A stretch of 64,000 bases of DNA from Heterohyrax brucei (GCA_028571685.1 CM053140.1:22239501-22303500), one strand, 5' to 3'. Shown: positions 1 through 12,784, counted from the first letter of the stretch. The notes: a model not told the origin generated them from the sequence alone. A program made the numbers and translations.

Positions 1-925
1 TGAACTCAGCCTCTCCCTGTCACTGGGAGTCACAATGTACTTCATGGTTAAGTGGATCTCTGCCTTTCCAGGGAGAAACCTTAACTGAGCTACAAAAGGA
101 GGCACCAGAGGAAGAATATGACAGCCTTTTCCACACGTCTGTGCCATGTGAACACTCATGGAGCCAAATACTCATCAGTGACCCAAGAGAGGAAGCCACT
201 TCAGAGGACATGCTAAGACACGCGGAGATGAAGACTGAGGATGAAGAAAACAAACGGTGTATGTGCAGCCACTCTCAGATGATGAGGACTCTCAGTGTAC
301 TGAGACCACAGGGAACACGGGTTACAGACAGGAAGCAATTCATTACTCATCCTTCAATCAAAAATACAATGACACGATGGGCACCCATATGATCATAGGT
401 CACAACACACAGGAAATGCAGAGTCATGTCAGTCCCAAGAAACCGCAGGCTGCAGCATACTGCACTGATAGCCACACTTTTCTCATCCCATGTCGGACAT
501 CCTACATCCAGTGCTAAACCCAAAAGGGCACTTATACCACACCTGCCATTCCCACGTACGACGACTGTTTCTACAATGCTTCGAAGAGTCTAGCTGACAG
601 ACAAGGGGCCTCCTGGTATGTGCTTCTCCCTCAGTCTCCCTTGCAAAGTCCTTCCTGCACCAACAACCCAGGATAGCCTGGGCAGAGCTCAGCCAAACCT
701 GGGGACTCTGTGGCATGGTGAGAAAAACTGCAGAGTGAGACAACCCAGTAGACCCAAAATGTATGTTTCCTTGGCTGCCTCCTCTGTCCAGACCATCATA
801 AAGAAGGGTTGAGCCCCAGAGGAACCCAGTTTCCCGCATGGAGTATCACAGCTAAAAGCCTTTAATGATGAGCAGGTGCGAAAGGTACCTGATCAGACTG
901 ACTCCAGCCTCTCCCTGTGTCAACC
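1..925 (+). pseudogene. SMOK-like kinase pseudogene, C-lobe unit 1 (subfamily B)
   Basis: Relic of the second half of a SMOK-like kinase exon. Bases 1-20 are the last part of a preceding unit's tail ('cctctccctgt'). From about 21 the sequence restarts at the LGVTMYFM block of the kinase C-lobe. It runs on through the SDPREEATSEDML block (about 176-210), a UBA-like segment (about 285-345) and the Ser/Thr/Pro-rich tail. Comparison is with the intact gene at 60740-62367. Several frame changes and stops break it, so no protein is expected. The N-lobe, HRD and DFG regions are absent. The order shows a partial tandem duplication, and the same breakpoint recurs at about 921-930. Confidence 0.8.
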
Positions 926-1955
926 TCCGAGTCACTTGTACCTCATGCTAAGTGGACCTCTGATTTTTCATGGAGAGACCTTAACCAGGCTGTGAAAGCA
1001 GGTACTAGAGGTGTAATATGGCATTCCTTTCCACTTATCTACACCATGTTAACACTTGCTGAGCCAAATAATTATTTGGACCCAACAAAGACAGCCACAT
1101 CAGAGGACAACCTAGCACTTCTATGGATGCAAGTGGATGATAGAGAAAACAAAATGTGTATGTGCAGCTACTGTCAGACGACGAACACCCTGGTGCACCA
1201 AGGCCATGCTGAACCTGGGTCACAGGCAGAAATGCAGCCCTCAATCAAAACTAAATTATGTGATGGGCACCAGTCTGATTCTGAGTCACGAATCATCTCA
1301 AATGGACAGTCATGCCAGTACCGTGGAACCCCAGGGTGCAGCACATTGCACTGTCAGTGACACACCTTTCTCAATCCAAGAGGAATATCCTCCCATCCAT
1401 TCTAAACCCAAACAAGGTAGTTACAACATAGCTGCCATTCCCACCTGTGACTACAATTCTTTGAACTGTCCAGCTGATAGAAGCAAGGGGGCCTCCATGC
1501 TATGTGCTTCTCCTTCAGACTCGCTTACAAAGTCCTTCCCGCAACAACTCCCCAGAAAAGCCTGGGTAGACCCCAACCAAACTTAGGTATTGTATGCCAA
1601 GGAGAAAAATAATGCGGAGCCACAACCTAGGAGAGTCGCCACATGCATTTCTGTGGCTGCCTCCTCCATCCAGACCATCAAGAAGAATGGTGGAGTCCCA
1701 GCAGAAACCAGTTTCCCACAGAGAGTGTCGTAAGTAAGATCCTTCAATGGTCCAGGTCCAGGAGGCATCTGACCAGACTGTGACCCCAGCCTCTCCCTCT
1801 GTCCATAGCCGGGAACAGCAGGGTGCCACTATGAGGTTTTTAAGCTCATGAGAAGATAACTTTGCCATACATGTGTCAAAAGGGAATGGAAGTTATGTGA
1901 CAGCAATGTTGCTGTGAGACGCTCAAAGCTGGAGACGCCAAGCCATGCTCTTAAC
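926..1955 (+). pseudogene. SMOK-like kinase pseudogene, C-lobe unit 2 (subfamily B)
   Basis: Second tandem copy of the kinase C-lobe, UBA and tail. It starts at the same place as unit 1: 'agtcac' of GVTxY lies at 28 and at 930, a 902-bp period. It keeps recognisable stretches (CFSPSDSLTKSFPQQ-type tail around 1500-1560) and runs further than unit 1, to the 3' end matching the flank of the intact gene at 62370-62410. It is frameshifted throughout and lacks the N-lobe. A minus-strand RTE copy abuts its 3' side. Confidence 0.8.
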
Positions 1956-1961
1956 ATTTAC

Positions 1962-2965
1962 ATGTTGTTATTAGGCTCTGTCAACTCAGTTCCAACTCAC
2001 AGCAACCCTATACACCACAGAATGAAACACTGTCCAGTCTGGTGCCATGTCCACAATCATTCTTATGCGTAAGCCCATCGTTACAGCCACTGTGTCAACC
2101 TACCTTGTAGAGGGTCTTCTTTTTTGCTGACCCTCCACTCTATCAAGCATGGTATCCTGCTCCAAGGACTGAGCCCTCCTGCCAACATGTCCAAAGTATG
2201 TAAGACACAGTCTCGCCAGCTTTGCTTCCAAGGAGCATTCGAGTTGTACTTCTTCCAGAACAGATCTGTTTGTTCTTTTAGCAGTTCATGACACAATCAA
2301 ATATTTTCCAACATCACAATTAAAAGGCAGCAATTCCTTTTCTTTCTGCCTTTTTCACTGTCTAGCTTTTGCGTGCATATGATGCAACTGACAGTATCGC
2401 AGCTTGGGTCAGGCACACCTTAGTCTTCACGGTGACATCTTTACTTTTCAATACTTAAAAGAGGTCCTTTACAGCAGATTTTCCCAGTGCAATGTGTCTT
2501 TTGATTTCTTCACTGCTTCTTCCAGGGACACTGACTATGGAACCAAGTACAATGGAATCCTTGACAATTTCAATCCTTTCTCCACTGATTACAAAGTTGC
2601 TTACTGGTCCAGTTGTTTTCTTGATGTTACAGTGCAATCTACACTGAAGGCTGTGGTCTTTGATATTCATAAGTATTTTAAATCCTCATGGCTCCCAGTA
2701 AGTAAGGTGGTGTCATCTACATAACACAGGCTGTTAATCCAATCCTGAAAACTCATTCTTCCTCACATAACACAGGTTGTCAGACTATCTGCCCGGCATA
2801 CAAACTGAAAAGGTATGGTGAAAGGATACAACTCTGATGCACACCTTTCCTCACTCTAAACCCTGCAGTGTCCCTTGGTTCTGTTGACACAACTGTCCCT
2901 TGATCAACATACACAGATTCCTTCAGAGCACAATTAACTGTCCTGGAATTCCCATTCTAAACAAT
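1962..2965 (-). mobile_element. RTE-clade LINE fragment (reverse transcriptase C-terminal part and 3' tail)
   Basis: Read on the minus strand from about 2965 down, this gives the RTE reverse transcriptase blocks 'NGIPGQLIVL', 'KTTGPVSNFVI' and the 3' domain with 'YFGHVGRRAQSLEQD', followed by 'RWVDTVAV'. It ends in the 3' tail shared with the afrotherian SINEs. Indels and stops make it non-functional. The same blocks recur at 21995-23525 and 51440-52040 on the plus strand. Confidence 0.85.
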
Positions 2966-3330
2966 GTTAGCCATAATTTTTTATTAGAAGTCTTTTCCAA
3001 ACATGGTACCAAAAGAGGGCCCCAAACCACGAGGGCTGGGCTCCTCTCAGGCACATGAAGTGGTGGACATCCAAGTCACAGCTGGGGCTCTGCTCCCAAC
3101 AGCTGGACCACAGTGCCTCTTTGCTGCTGCTTTGGATTGCTGTGGCAGTCTCACTCATCTTGCACTGGACACATGATGTTTCTGTCATAGGATGAAGCTG
3201 TGGTCTTAGCACTTCACAACCATGGTTTAGGACACCGCCTTCTTATTCAACAGCCCTTCTTTTGACTTACAGCGCCTTCACAGCTTCTTCTGGGCTTATA
3301 ATTGGCAAGACGGGCTCCATGTTAACACAT
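2966..3330. other. No recognisable feature
   Basis: I found neither a coding region nor a repeat family that I can name. A minus-strand open frame of 81 codons (2967-3212) has no recognisable domain. Confidence 0.5.
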
Positions 3331-4488
3331 CCTCACTGCAGCCACTGCCTCCTGCCCCCTGGTGGGTATCTGGGGACGGGGTAGATGACTGGCAACACCA
3401 TCTGTTCAGTGATCTGGAGACAACATGAAACAAACTAGCTGCAAAACTTGCCATCTTTCACAGTACTGGTGACTGGTACATCACCCCTCCTCCTCATGGT
3501 TCTGGGAGTTGTAAGTTAGTCTGTAATCTCCCTGGGGATGGTAGTGTCAGAAAACTAGGGCTTTGACAAAAGCAGTAACACAGAAAAATGAAGTAGGTCT
3601 TGTACAACTTTTTCGACTACCAGCTTCATTTTCTTGGGCACCTGAGTGGCTTTGGTCTATTTCCCTGTTACTTTTTCTGGTTGTGTCTTTCTTCTTTTCA
3701 GTTACAAGTTTTTCTCCTTTTCTTTCATTCCTTTGTTATTTTCTCACTTATTTTTGTCTCCCTTTAGTTCTTCAATTTTTGCATTTCTTCTTTTTTCCAT
3801 GTACTTATTTTTTATTAACCATTTTACTATTATTTCATTTCCTCCTTCTGTATCTTTTCTCTGCATTGTTCATTGCTTTTTCTACACACTTTCCCATTTA
3901 TTATTTTCTGTTTATATGTGAAATAGTTCTTGTGTATGATTCACCATTTGCCATCTTAATCTTCACTTTCCATTTCTTCCTTTGACTCTTTCATTTCTTC
4001 TAATTTCTACAGGTCTCACCCTTGTCCTATTTTTATACTTCGCTTATTGTTTTCTTAGTTGATTCCTCACCTTCTTTTCTGGTTTCCCTGTTCTTCTGTA
4101 CTCCCATTTTCCCTTTTCAATCTATGTTCCGTTTTTCTGTTTTAGTTAACTCTCTCATTTTAATTTTCCTCGGGTTGTAAGTTTGTTATCTTTTCAAACT
4201 TGTAGTTTCTTATTTTCCAAATGACACAGTTCTCATTTGATTTTCCTTGGAATCCTTTCATTGATTTTTATTTCAGTCACTTTCATCAATTTCATTTTCC
4301 CATTCTTATTAGAACTGTCTAAAGTATTTTCTCTGGATTTTTAAGTCTATTTTTTTCTCATTTTTAAATTACACTTTGTATTCTTCTATCATTTTTATGT
4401 TTTATTAAGTTGTTAGTCACGACATCCTCCATTATTTGAACTGATTGACTTATTTTCTCATTGGCTCCATTTTTACCCTACCACAAAG
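3331..4488 (+). other. Pyrimidine-rich intron of the subfamily B pseudogene
   Basis: This strongly T/C-biased stretch is homologous to the introns of both subfamily A genes (29165-30343 and 59034-60739). Shared landmarks are 'ctccctgggg' near 3530 and the T-rich run from 3640. An acceptor-like 'ccacaaag' ends it at 4488. The first exon could not be found upstream. Confidence 0.65.
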
Positions 4489-6165
4489 GAATCTACTACT
4501 CCAAAGCCCACTCGGCCTTCACACCACATTGAACATGCCACATAGCCACTTAGCCTTCTGCTGAGGAGGTAATCCATGTGGAACACTTATCGGCAAGGGG
4601 ACATCTGACAGAATCAAGTTATTCTAATTCATCATCACTGATAAAGAGGGAGCTGAGAAAAGTGTTGCGAAGTGTCAGCAGACATCTTCCAACCCCTGAC
4701 ACTGCACTGAGATAAAAACCATGAAGGATCTCCATCATCAAAATATCTTAATGCTGTTGCAAGTGACGGAGAACACCAACATCTTAGGTACAGCGACGGA
4801 GTAGGTAACTGGGTAGGGTTTCATGAGTAAGAGGACACCACACATCATGAGATGGCTCAGGGTTTCATGAGTAAAAAAGAGGCCCAAACCAAGTTCCACC
4901 GATTAGTGCTAGCCATACACTTCGGCCACAAAAAAATGTGTTCTGCACAAGGACATCCAACCAGAAGACGTGCTCTGGGATGACAGAAACAACCTGAAAA
5001 TTGCTGACTTTGGATTGTGAACTGAATTCACCAAGGGGAGGAGGAAGAGAAACACTTCTAGTTGGAGGTTCCCGTATTATGCGCCAGAACTCCTACAGGG
5101 AGGAAGTACAGTAGACCTACCATGGAAGTGTGGAGGCTGCGAGTGCCTGGTACCTGAAGGGACGTGGATGTCTGCCTTTTCATGGATAGACCTTAACTGA
5201 GACACAAAAGCAGGTACTAGAGGAAGAACAAGATACTTGTCTTCACATGTCTAGGCCATATGAACATCTGCTTAGGCAAATACTCACCGGTGACCCAAGA
5301 AACACAACCACATAAGAGGACATCCTAGAAAACTCATGGATGAAGATGTATGAGAAAGAAAAACAAAAGGTGTATGTGCAGCCACTCCCAGACTATGAAC
5401 ACGCCCAATGCTTTAAGGCCACTGTGAACACATGTCACACGCAGGAAGAGATTCATGACTTGTACTGAATCAAAAATACAGTAACGTCATGGCCACCTAT
5501 CTGATAAGAGAATACCACATGTCTGAGACTGACAGTCATGCTAGTACCACGGAACCTCAGAATGCAGTACACTGCGATGATCGTCACACACCTTAGTCAT
5601 CCCACCTTCTGTGATGAACCCGAACAGTGTACTACACTGTGCCTGCCATTCCGACCCATATTTACTATTTCTACAGTGCTCTGAAGGCTCCAACTGATAG
5701 AAGGAAGGGGACTCTACAGCATGTGCTTCTCCCTGAGTGTCCCTTATAAAGTCACTCCTGTATCAGCACCCCAGGACAGCCTGGACAGAGTACAACCAAA
5801 CCTCAGAACTATGTGCCACGGTGAGAAATAATGTGGTGCCACAAACCAGCACAGTCCCCACATGTGTTTCCTGGCACCCTACTCAACCCAGACCATCGAT
5901 AAGGACGACGGAGCCCCAGGGGAAACCAGTTTCCCAATGGGAGTGTCACCACTAAGCTCCTACAAGGCAGGAGATGCCTGAGCACACAGTGAACCCAGCC
6001 TCTCCCTCTGTCAACACTGAGGACCAGCAGGGTGCCACAGAAAGATTCTTCAGGCTCATGAGACGGTTCAGTTGCACTCTGATCAAAAGACAACAAAAGC
6101 TTCGTGACAGCAAAGTCGTAGAGGAAACACTCAAATCTTGAAAGGTCGTGGTCTCACAAGTTTAA
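4489..6165 (+). pseudogene. SMOK-like kinase pseudogene, full-length relic (subfamily B)
   Basis: Colinear with the whole second exon of the intact kinase: N-terminal leader, damaged glycine loop (about 4570-4600), a 'KIMKDLHHQNI'-like helix (about 4720), a catalytic loop reading HKDIQPEDVL (about 4950), ADFG followed by a TGA at about 5020, the APE region near 5080, the C-lobe, the SDPR/EATSE block near 5290, the UBA segment near 5440 and the tail to about 6130. HRD has become HKD while DFG is kept. A short duplication of 'tttcatgagtaa' sits near 4822 and 4862. Frameshifts and stops throughout exclude a kinase product. The 3' flank (6165-6480) matches the flanks of both subfamily A genes. 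Confidence 0.85.
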
Positions 6166-6487
6166 GTGCAGGATGAAAATCATCACTTCCGTGGAGCATG
6201 AAGAGAGGGTGCAGGAGATCTGTCAAGGACTAGACACCTACCAACAAGTACACGCTGCTGTGTATGAACAGCACAGCAGAGCTGCAGGACTCTGTGCACT
6301 GGAGGATGGAGATGTCCACACTGTCTGTGTGGACCTTCAACAGGGAAAAGAGAAGAGAGTTTCAGGCATCTCTGAAGCCTTCAATAGCATTGCCTCAAAA
6401 AGGAGCAGGGAGCATGTATTCTCAAATGCTGCCAACAGCTGCGAGGGACAAAAGAGGAGTTCACAGATTTAAGCTCCCACAGGACCA

Positions 6488-6572
6488 CGCAGTGTTTTGT
6501 TCTGTTGTGTGTATACTCGTTATGACTTGGAATCTACTCGACGGGACTAAATAGAACAGCAATACAACAACA
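6488..6572 (+). repeat. RTE/SINE-type 3' tail
   Basis: The sequence 'gcagtgttttgttctg' followed by a 'gagtcggaat'-like block and 'aacaacaac' is the 3' end shared by the RTE LINE and the SINEs in this genome. It lies within the 3' flank of the pseudogene. Confidence 0.65.
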
Positions 6573-7660
6573 GGAATTGAGAGCATATCAACGCAGATAT
6601 TTCAAAGAACAGATGCACTACCCGAAGGTCTCACTTGTCAATACTCGCAAACCTGGAAGATTGCTATCTGGTCAAACAACTGCAAACAATCCTTTCGGGG
6701 ACGCATTTGAAAGGAAGGTGATCAAACACAACACAGAGATCACCGAAAAATACCATTACTACCACACATGACTAAAATTTTGCTCAAGATCACTGTGTTG
6801 TGATTACTGCCTTTTGGTTGAGACTTTTCCAGCCATGGCCTTGTAACTCCTACCCACGTGATTGTGCAGGACACTGTGATAGTGAGTTCGAGGCCCATGA
6901 AGAGTACTGGTCCCCAGACTTCCTTAAGTGAGAGCTCATTCCAGAGCAGTCAGGAAGATTCACCCACCACCAACGAAGACTGGCCTTCAGCTGACAGAGC
7001 ATTCCTTGGGTCCAGATCGCTGTGCTGAAAAGCTGTTGGAAGCAGGTGCTAGAGAGAGCACAAGCTGGGAACAGGTGGCAGTAGAGACCTCGCAGCAGGA
7101 GAAATCGTGCTGGGCTTCACAGTCTACAAAGACAGAAAGCTGAGGGCCTTTGATCAGTGGCTGAGGGCCGGGGAGAGCCCTGTCCTCAGGAGGTGTGCAG
7201 AGGAGTCTGTGGGGAAACTCACAGTGGAAATCCTATGGAAAATGTGGTATCTCTTTTGAGTCAACAGCTGGGAGTAACACAGAGAGCCCGAGGTCCTCTG
7301 TAAATTTTGTGACCGAGACTATCAGCAAGGAATAAAGGATAAAAAGACCAAAGTGTTAACAACATCCTGGGACACTGAGATAAGTTCCCCCGGATTATGT
7401 AAATTGCCTCAAGGTAGGTTTTCGGAAGAAACCAGGTAGAAGAAATTCTAAAGACATGCACAGAAATGCCCACTTTGACAGCCACCGGTCCTTCCAATGG
7501 GAGCACCAGACAGCCACAGTCAGAACCTGGGGATAGAACCAAAGAACCAAGAAACTGCATGCAGAAGACCCTGTAAAAAAATCCTCTTCACACGTCCAGT
7601 TACCTTTTTGTTGAGACAATCTGCTCAAACATTTTGAGAAAACCAGCAAGGTAAAACCTC
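6573..7660. repeat. Duplicated spacer segment (partner 40175-41200)
   Basis: Clearly homologous in direct orientation to 40175-41200. Shared landmarks are 'gagcattc' followed by 'ggtccagatc' near 7000, 'aaatcctatggaaaa' at 7231 and 'gacatgcacagaaat' near 7455. Both copies follow or precede a subfamily B kinase relic. No open frame is conserved between them, so I call it non-coding or an unnamed repeat. Confidence 0.7.
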
Positions 7661-8690
7661 ACCTGTAGATGACAAAATGTAGCATGGCCATAGTTAACTT
7701 ATAAAAATAATACTCTTAAGAGTGAAAAAACCTTAAAGAATTCTAAATAAAATGCAAATCTGTGAAAAAGACAAAATTTTAGGCAACAGCATTTCTAAAC
7801 CTAACCATTAACTATATTTAAAAGAACTTCAGAAGTCACACATGATAATCCTGAGGCAAACATCACATAGCCAAGATATACCATGATGATTTATATACCA
7901 ACACAGTCAAGTCTCTACCCAAATCATATAAAAACAAATTTATAGGTAAATGATTTGAATTTCCAGTGAGAACATTGGCTTTGATGATGCTCAATTAACA
8001 GAAAGTTATAATCAGGTTAGCAACTAAGAAATAATAATAGACTCATGATATAATATTATACATTTGTTATACGATTAGGCAAAACACAAGGGGAAATTAC
8101 TACCATACATTTTTAACCCAACAACAGTCAGGCACTTCTCTTGTTTCTAACCTGTTGCATGTAACTTATTAAGGAAAGCCCTTTAGTACTTCTCCGTTAT
8201 AAGAAGATATTCTGGACTTTCCAAGAGGTTTCAGATGTGTCAGGAGTTTAGTAGAGCTTACCAAGAAACCACAGTAAAGTTATTTTACTAAAGATCTTAA
8301 AGTAAAAAACCTTCCCCTTTTCTTCTATTTTTGCAATTCCTGCCACTTGGTTTTTGACTCCGAAATCTTATTCTAATAAGAGGGCAAACATTTGCCTTTA
8401 AGGGAGATTACCTAAAAAATAAATTTTGTTATTTTAACAGGAAAAAAAACAATTCGGTTTACATCATATCTAATATTAAACCTCTTAAAAATCTCGCAAT
8501 CTAAATCATTCCACTTTCGTAAGACAAACTTCTAACTATATCAAGAAAATATTTTTCAATAAATTTTATAGAGTAGCTCTTTAAATGGTGAAAAGGAGCT
8601 TACTGACATTCACACAATAAGCTCTGAGAAATGCACAGATTTATCCTATGAAAACTCTACATATGATGTTTGAAAGTTAAGTCCACGGAC
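7661..8690. other. A/T-rich stretch, no recognisable feature
   Basis: I found no long frame, no repeat family I can name and no partner in the second duplication block. Confidence 0.5.
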
Positions 8691-9260
8691 TTCACTGTAA
8701 AAAGTGCTACAGATCTCACTGCTGAATATCACCATGGTCACCTTCTAAGGACTCCCCTTGGGAAGCTATGCACCAATGCCAATGCCTAGTCCACCCTTCA
8801 AAGCCACCTTGGAATTTTTTTTTCTGCAGTGGCCGTTGCACACTGTGGCATAGTGGCAAGTTCATGAACCTAACTGTATACTTTCTGTGGCAGAGGTTTT
8901 AGCCAGTTAACAAATAACTGCATGGAAACACCCTCCCTACTCACCTGACCTTAACCTCAGTGACATATTTCTTTACCTGAAGATACAGGAAATATTCAAA
9001 GGAAGGCATTTTGATGACAGTCAGGTCTCGGGGGTAATACGACATCTCTGATGGCCACCCTAGAAAAAGAGTTCCAAGATTGCTTTGAAGGGTGGACGAG
9101 GCACTGGTGTCAATGCACAGCTTCCCAAGAGGAGTACTTCGAAAGTGACTGTAGTGATATTCAGCAATGAGGCACAAGGACTGACAATAGAGTTCACAAA
9201 CTCATCCTATAAGAAGTGTTGCATATCTCACTGCCGAACATCACTATGGTCACCTTGAAA
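8691..9260. mobile_element. Mariner-like transposase relics in inverted arrangement
   Basis: Plus-strand bases about 8925-9170 translate to the C-terminal end of a mariner-type transposase: 'PTHLTLTSV' (PYSPDL-like), then 'LEKEFQDCFEGWTRHW' and 'CTASQEEYFESD' before a TGA at about 9169. Bases 8698-8830 give the same protein end on the minus strand ('FEGWTRHW', 'IASQGESLEGDH'). A further short minus-strand end lies at 9205-9260. The transposase is truncated and inactive. The inverted arrangement suggests nested insertion or a fold-back rearrangement. Confidence 0.75.
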
Positions 9261-9269
9261 GTACAGCCA

Positions 9270-10010
9270 GGGGTCCCAGCTGACTTTTGGTATTCCCTTC
9301 GTAGTTGCCAATTGGTTACAGGGTTTCTCTGAAGACCCAACAGTCCTCATAAGACAATGAAAAAGAATTATTTCAGGAGGGTTCACTGGACCGTGACAGA
9401 AACAATGACTCAAAAATGAAAACACTTCAAAGTAGGGTTGCAGCAGCCTGGATAGCAGTCCTGTAGGTTCTGCTACTGAGTTTGGGGTTTGCTTCTTATA
9501 CTTCATCTATGCCTGGGGTATAGCTAGGGACAAAAAAATCAGTGATGTGGATCTGAAATATTTCCTGTTTCAGCAGGCAGGTGTCTATCCCTTGGCTGCA
9601 CCCACATGCAGACTTCAAAAGAGTCTTGCCAAGGAGGCTTCTGGAACTGGCAGCAGCACTTACCCTGGGATGTTGTCCTTCGGCAGATTCTTGCTCCCTT
9701 GCTTGGATTCCCTGGTCCTGATGGAAGCTCTCTGATACCCCTCTGGAGGGCATACAGTGGTGACCTCTATCTCATCTGGGCATGTTTCTGAAGTAGGTCT
9801 AAGCTGGCTTCTTTGAAACACAAGGGACAATTTAAGCAACTCGTCTTCAGGTGTGGGCTGACAAAATGAAGCGGACTGTCCCTCTGGAATGCTTCAAGGA
9901 GTGGTTAGGCTGGCCCTTCTCATCTCTACCTCATGAGTATTCCTTGTTAACAGGGTTAATTGCGGTTAAGCTGTAACTGTGGAAGCTGTCAGTATAAGAG
10001 GCTGGACTAA
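9270..10010. repeat. Duplicated spacer segment (partner 35440-36130)
   Basis: Direct-orientation homology to 35440-36130, for example 'gcagacttcaaaa' at 9607 and 35741 and 'ttcttgctccctt' at 9688 and 35821. The open frames in the two copies are not colinear, so I see no conserved coding signal. The family was not identified. Confidence 0.7.
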
Positions 10011-10750
10011 GGAGGAGATGTCCCTGCATTACAGTCGAGTGGCTGAACCGAAAGCTCCTTCAAGGGTTTCCTATGCTGACCCCTGTGATGCTTGGAGCAA
10101 AGGAATCATCTTCTCCCACGAATTACCTCCAAGTTCATAAACGATAAAGATGAATTGACTTTTGGAGAGTCTGACCAGGTTACGAGGAAAACCAAAGACC
10201 ACATGAGTGGCTACTCCCTGAATAAACGTACCCTTTGGACTCTTTGCCCTATTCAAGGCCTATGGGAGGGGCAAGCTGTCTTCCAAATATGAAAGAATCA
10301 TGGCTTCAAAAGTCAAGGGGCAGACTCTGCTGTGACACATGACTTTTGTGTGTGGCCTTTCTGAATACCTGGGTCAACACATTGACCATGGGTTCAGCCC
10401 ACCAATGTGCACATATTAACACGACACTACTTTCTAGATGTTGTTGATGCAACAGTTAAGGAGCAAGGGTCATCTCTGTATGTGAGGTTTATGGAGGAAG
10501 CTGGCCAGCAGAGGGCACGTACTGTGTACGAAAGTCAGGACGCCTGAGCAAGCTAAACAGTGGGACTGATCACCTGTGGCCGATTGTGTCTTCCTCCTTT
10601 TGCTCACTGATGTGTGTTGATGGCTGAACTTACCACTGACTGGTGACAGTAAACGGCACTGGTGGGTTTCCACAGGCTTTTCAGGTACTCTGCGTGGCCT
10701 GTGAAGACAAACGGGCCAGTGGAGCCATCCTATTAGATCCCGGACTACAG
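10011..10750. other. No recognisable feature
   Basis: Only short frames are present, none conserved in the second block. I could not assign a repeat here. Confidence 0.45.
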
Positions 10751-10751
10751 G

Positions 10752-10893
10752 CGGAAACCCCGGGGGTGCAGTGCTGCAGTGCTGCGTCTCCGAAGCAAAA
10801 GGTCAGCGGTTCGAGTCAGCCAGGTGCTCCTTGGAAACTCTGTGGATTGCTATGAGTCAGAATGGACTCGACAGCGTAGGTTGGTTTTCGATT
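10752..10893 (+). repeat. AfroSINE-type SINE
   Basis: It has a tRNA-like 5' part with 'ggttcgagtc' (box B-like), then 'aggtgctccttggaaactc' and the tail 'gagtcagaatggactcgaca'. This is the diagnostic order of the afrotherian tRNA-derived SINE. Confidence 0.85.
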
Positions 10894-11049
10894 ACGGGGA
10901 ACTCAACATAGGATCCTCTCAAGTGGGCTGAGATAATTTTAGAATAGACAGTAATTGTATCATACACTGGATCCTTTTGTGTCTCTTTGTGTTTGCAGCA
11001 GGGGACAACTTGCTCTATCATCTCTGTGCTAGGAGACATTTTTAGAGCA

Positions 11050-12140
11050 CAGCTATTATATGAAATATAACACGGAGTCACCTGGAAGGCACTATGCTGA
11101 GTGAAAAATGACAAACATTGTATGAGACCATTACTGCAAGGACTTCCAAGGTTTAAGCAGAGAAGAAAGTAATCTCAGACAGTTACCAGGGTGAGGAGGG
11201 CTGAAAAGGGACAGTCACAGATTAGACAGTAGATAGGAACTGCAGCAGGTGAAGGGAATGACAGGATGCAGTCAGTACAAGGGAGGTTAGCACAACTGGA
11301 TCACATCAAAAGCTCAAAGGCTTTCTAAGTACAACCCAACATTTTCAAGCACAGACTAGCAGGGACAGTTTTGGGGAACCACAGTTTTTCAGGACACCTA
11401 GGCTAATTAGCACAATGCGGTTTATTTTTTTTAAGAAAATGTTCTGCATATCACTTGGATGAGGGGTGTCTGGCTTCTTAACAGCTATAGTGGCCATCTA
11501 AGCAGCATCAACTGGTCCCAATCCACCTGGAGCAGTGGAGAATGAAGGACACCAAAGATAACAGAAAACCATGAGCCCAGCACACAGAAGGAGCCATGTG
11601 ATCCAGACACTTCATCAGCACGAGAGAGAACGAGATGGTGCCTGGTTATAACCAATGGCTGCCCTGACAGGGAACACAAGTTAAGTCCCTGATTTAGCAG
11701 GAGAAAGACAGGTGTGCAGAACAAGAACTCGACTAAAAAAGACCACACGCTATTAAGAAGTGCACACTTCATGGTCCGTCAGACGGCAGGGTCCCTTAAA
11801 AATACAGCCCCCGCACTCTCAGTTAGCCCAGAGACGAAAAGAGGACCAACGACTACTCTTCAGACAAAGACCAGACTGGACTAGAATATATAGGCGATGC
11901 TGGCATAGAATATGCTTCTTGGCTTAAACACAGACACAGGGCTGTCTGGGCAGTTCCTCTCTAGAAGTGAGATGAGAGGGTGGAGGGGACAGGAGTTGGT
12001 GGAACGCATATGGGAAATAGAGGGTAGAAAGAAAGAGTGTGCTATCACAGGGCGGTGGGGGCAACAGCAGTTACAGGTGCACGCTAATGTGTGTTTTGGG
12101 TTTTACATGGCAAACTGATACGCAAACTTTGGCCTAAAGC
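11050..12140 (+). mobile_element. L1 3'UTR-like copy
   Basis: Colinear with the element at 16190-17375: 'ctatgctgagtga' near 11092, 'attgtatgagacc' near 11118, a 'ggtgtctggcttcttaa' block near 11465, and the G-rich end near 11960-12060. It starts within the 3' region, has no ORF2, and is an old 5'-truncated copy. Confidence 0.6.
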
Positions 12141-12784
12141 ACAATCAGAGATTTTAAAAGAGAGAGACACAGTCAATTCCAAAGGAGAGAGATCTTCCCA
12201 GCACCAGAAAAGAACAGCCAGGAGCAGGGAGCTAGCCTCGGCACCTGGGACCCCAGCACTAAGAAACACCCGGAACCAGGAGACAGAAAGACAGATCTAG
12301 AAGTGCTGGCAGAGAACATCCGTAGGAGACAGAGTGGTGGCCTTTCCTGCCCACAGAGGGAGAAAGCTTCCCAGTGGAATAGGGTTCCTCTGGGCACTCA
12401 TCAGCATCTAAATTCCATGCAGCCACACAATGAATTACTGAAACCAGGAGAGGAGTGCTGTGGGAGAGACTGCTGGTGTCGGAACTGGTCAAGACGGACG
12501 AGAGAACAGGGCAATCTGACTTCTGCCTCACAGACATCTTTTGAACCACTGACATCTCTTTTATCACATCCATTACTTTCCTGATCCACAATCCATTTTC
12601 CCATCTACGCCTCTTCACATTCTTCCTTCATTTGTTAGTAACAAGCTCCCGTCTGATGTCATTCACCCAGGAATGATACTTTTAAAACCCACTTGCAGCC
12701 CAGAAGCTGTTCTGTTTTAAATCTCAGATACCCTCTCATCTATCTCTGCGGAATACCTGCCTGAGGCTGTCTCCTGACCTTGAA
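12141..12784. other. No recognisable feature
   Basis: Short overlapping frames on both strands, none longer than 119 codons and none with a recognisable domain. Confidence 0.4.

Noticed and set aside
3563..3985. 140-codon hydrophobic frame resembling a membrane protein
   Set aside because: Same artefact: a T-rich intron yields Phe/Leu runs. There is no homologous frame in the paralogous introns.
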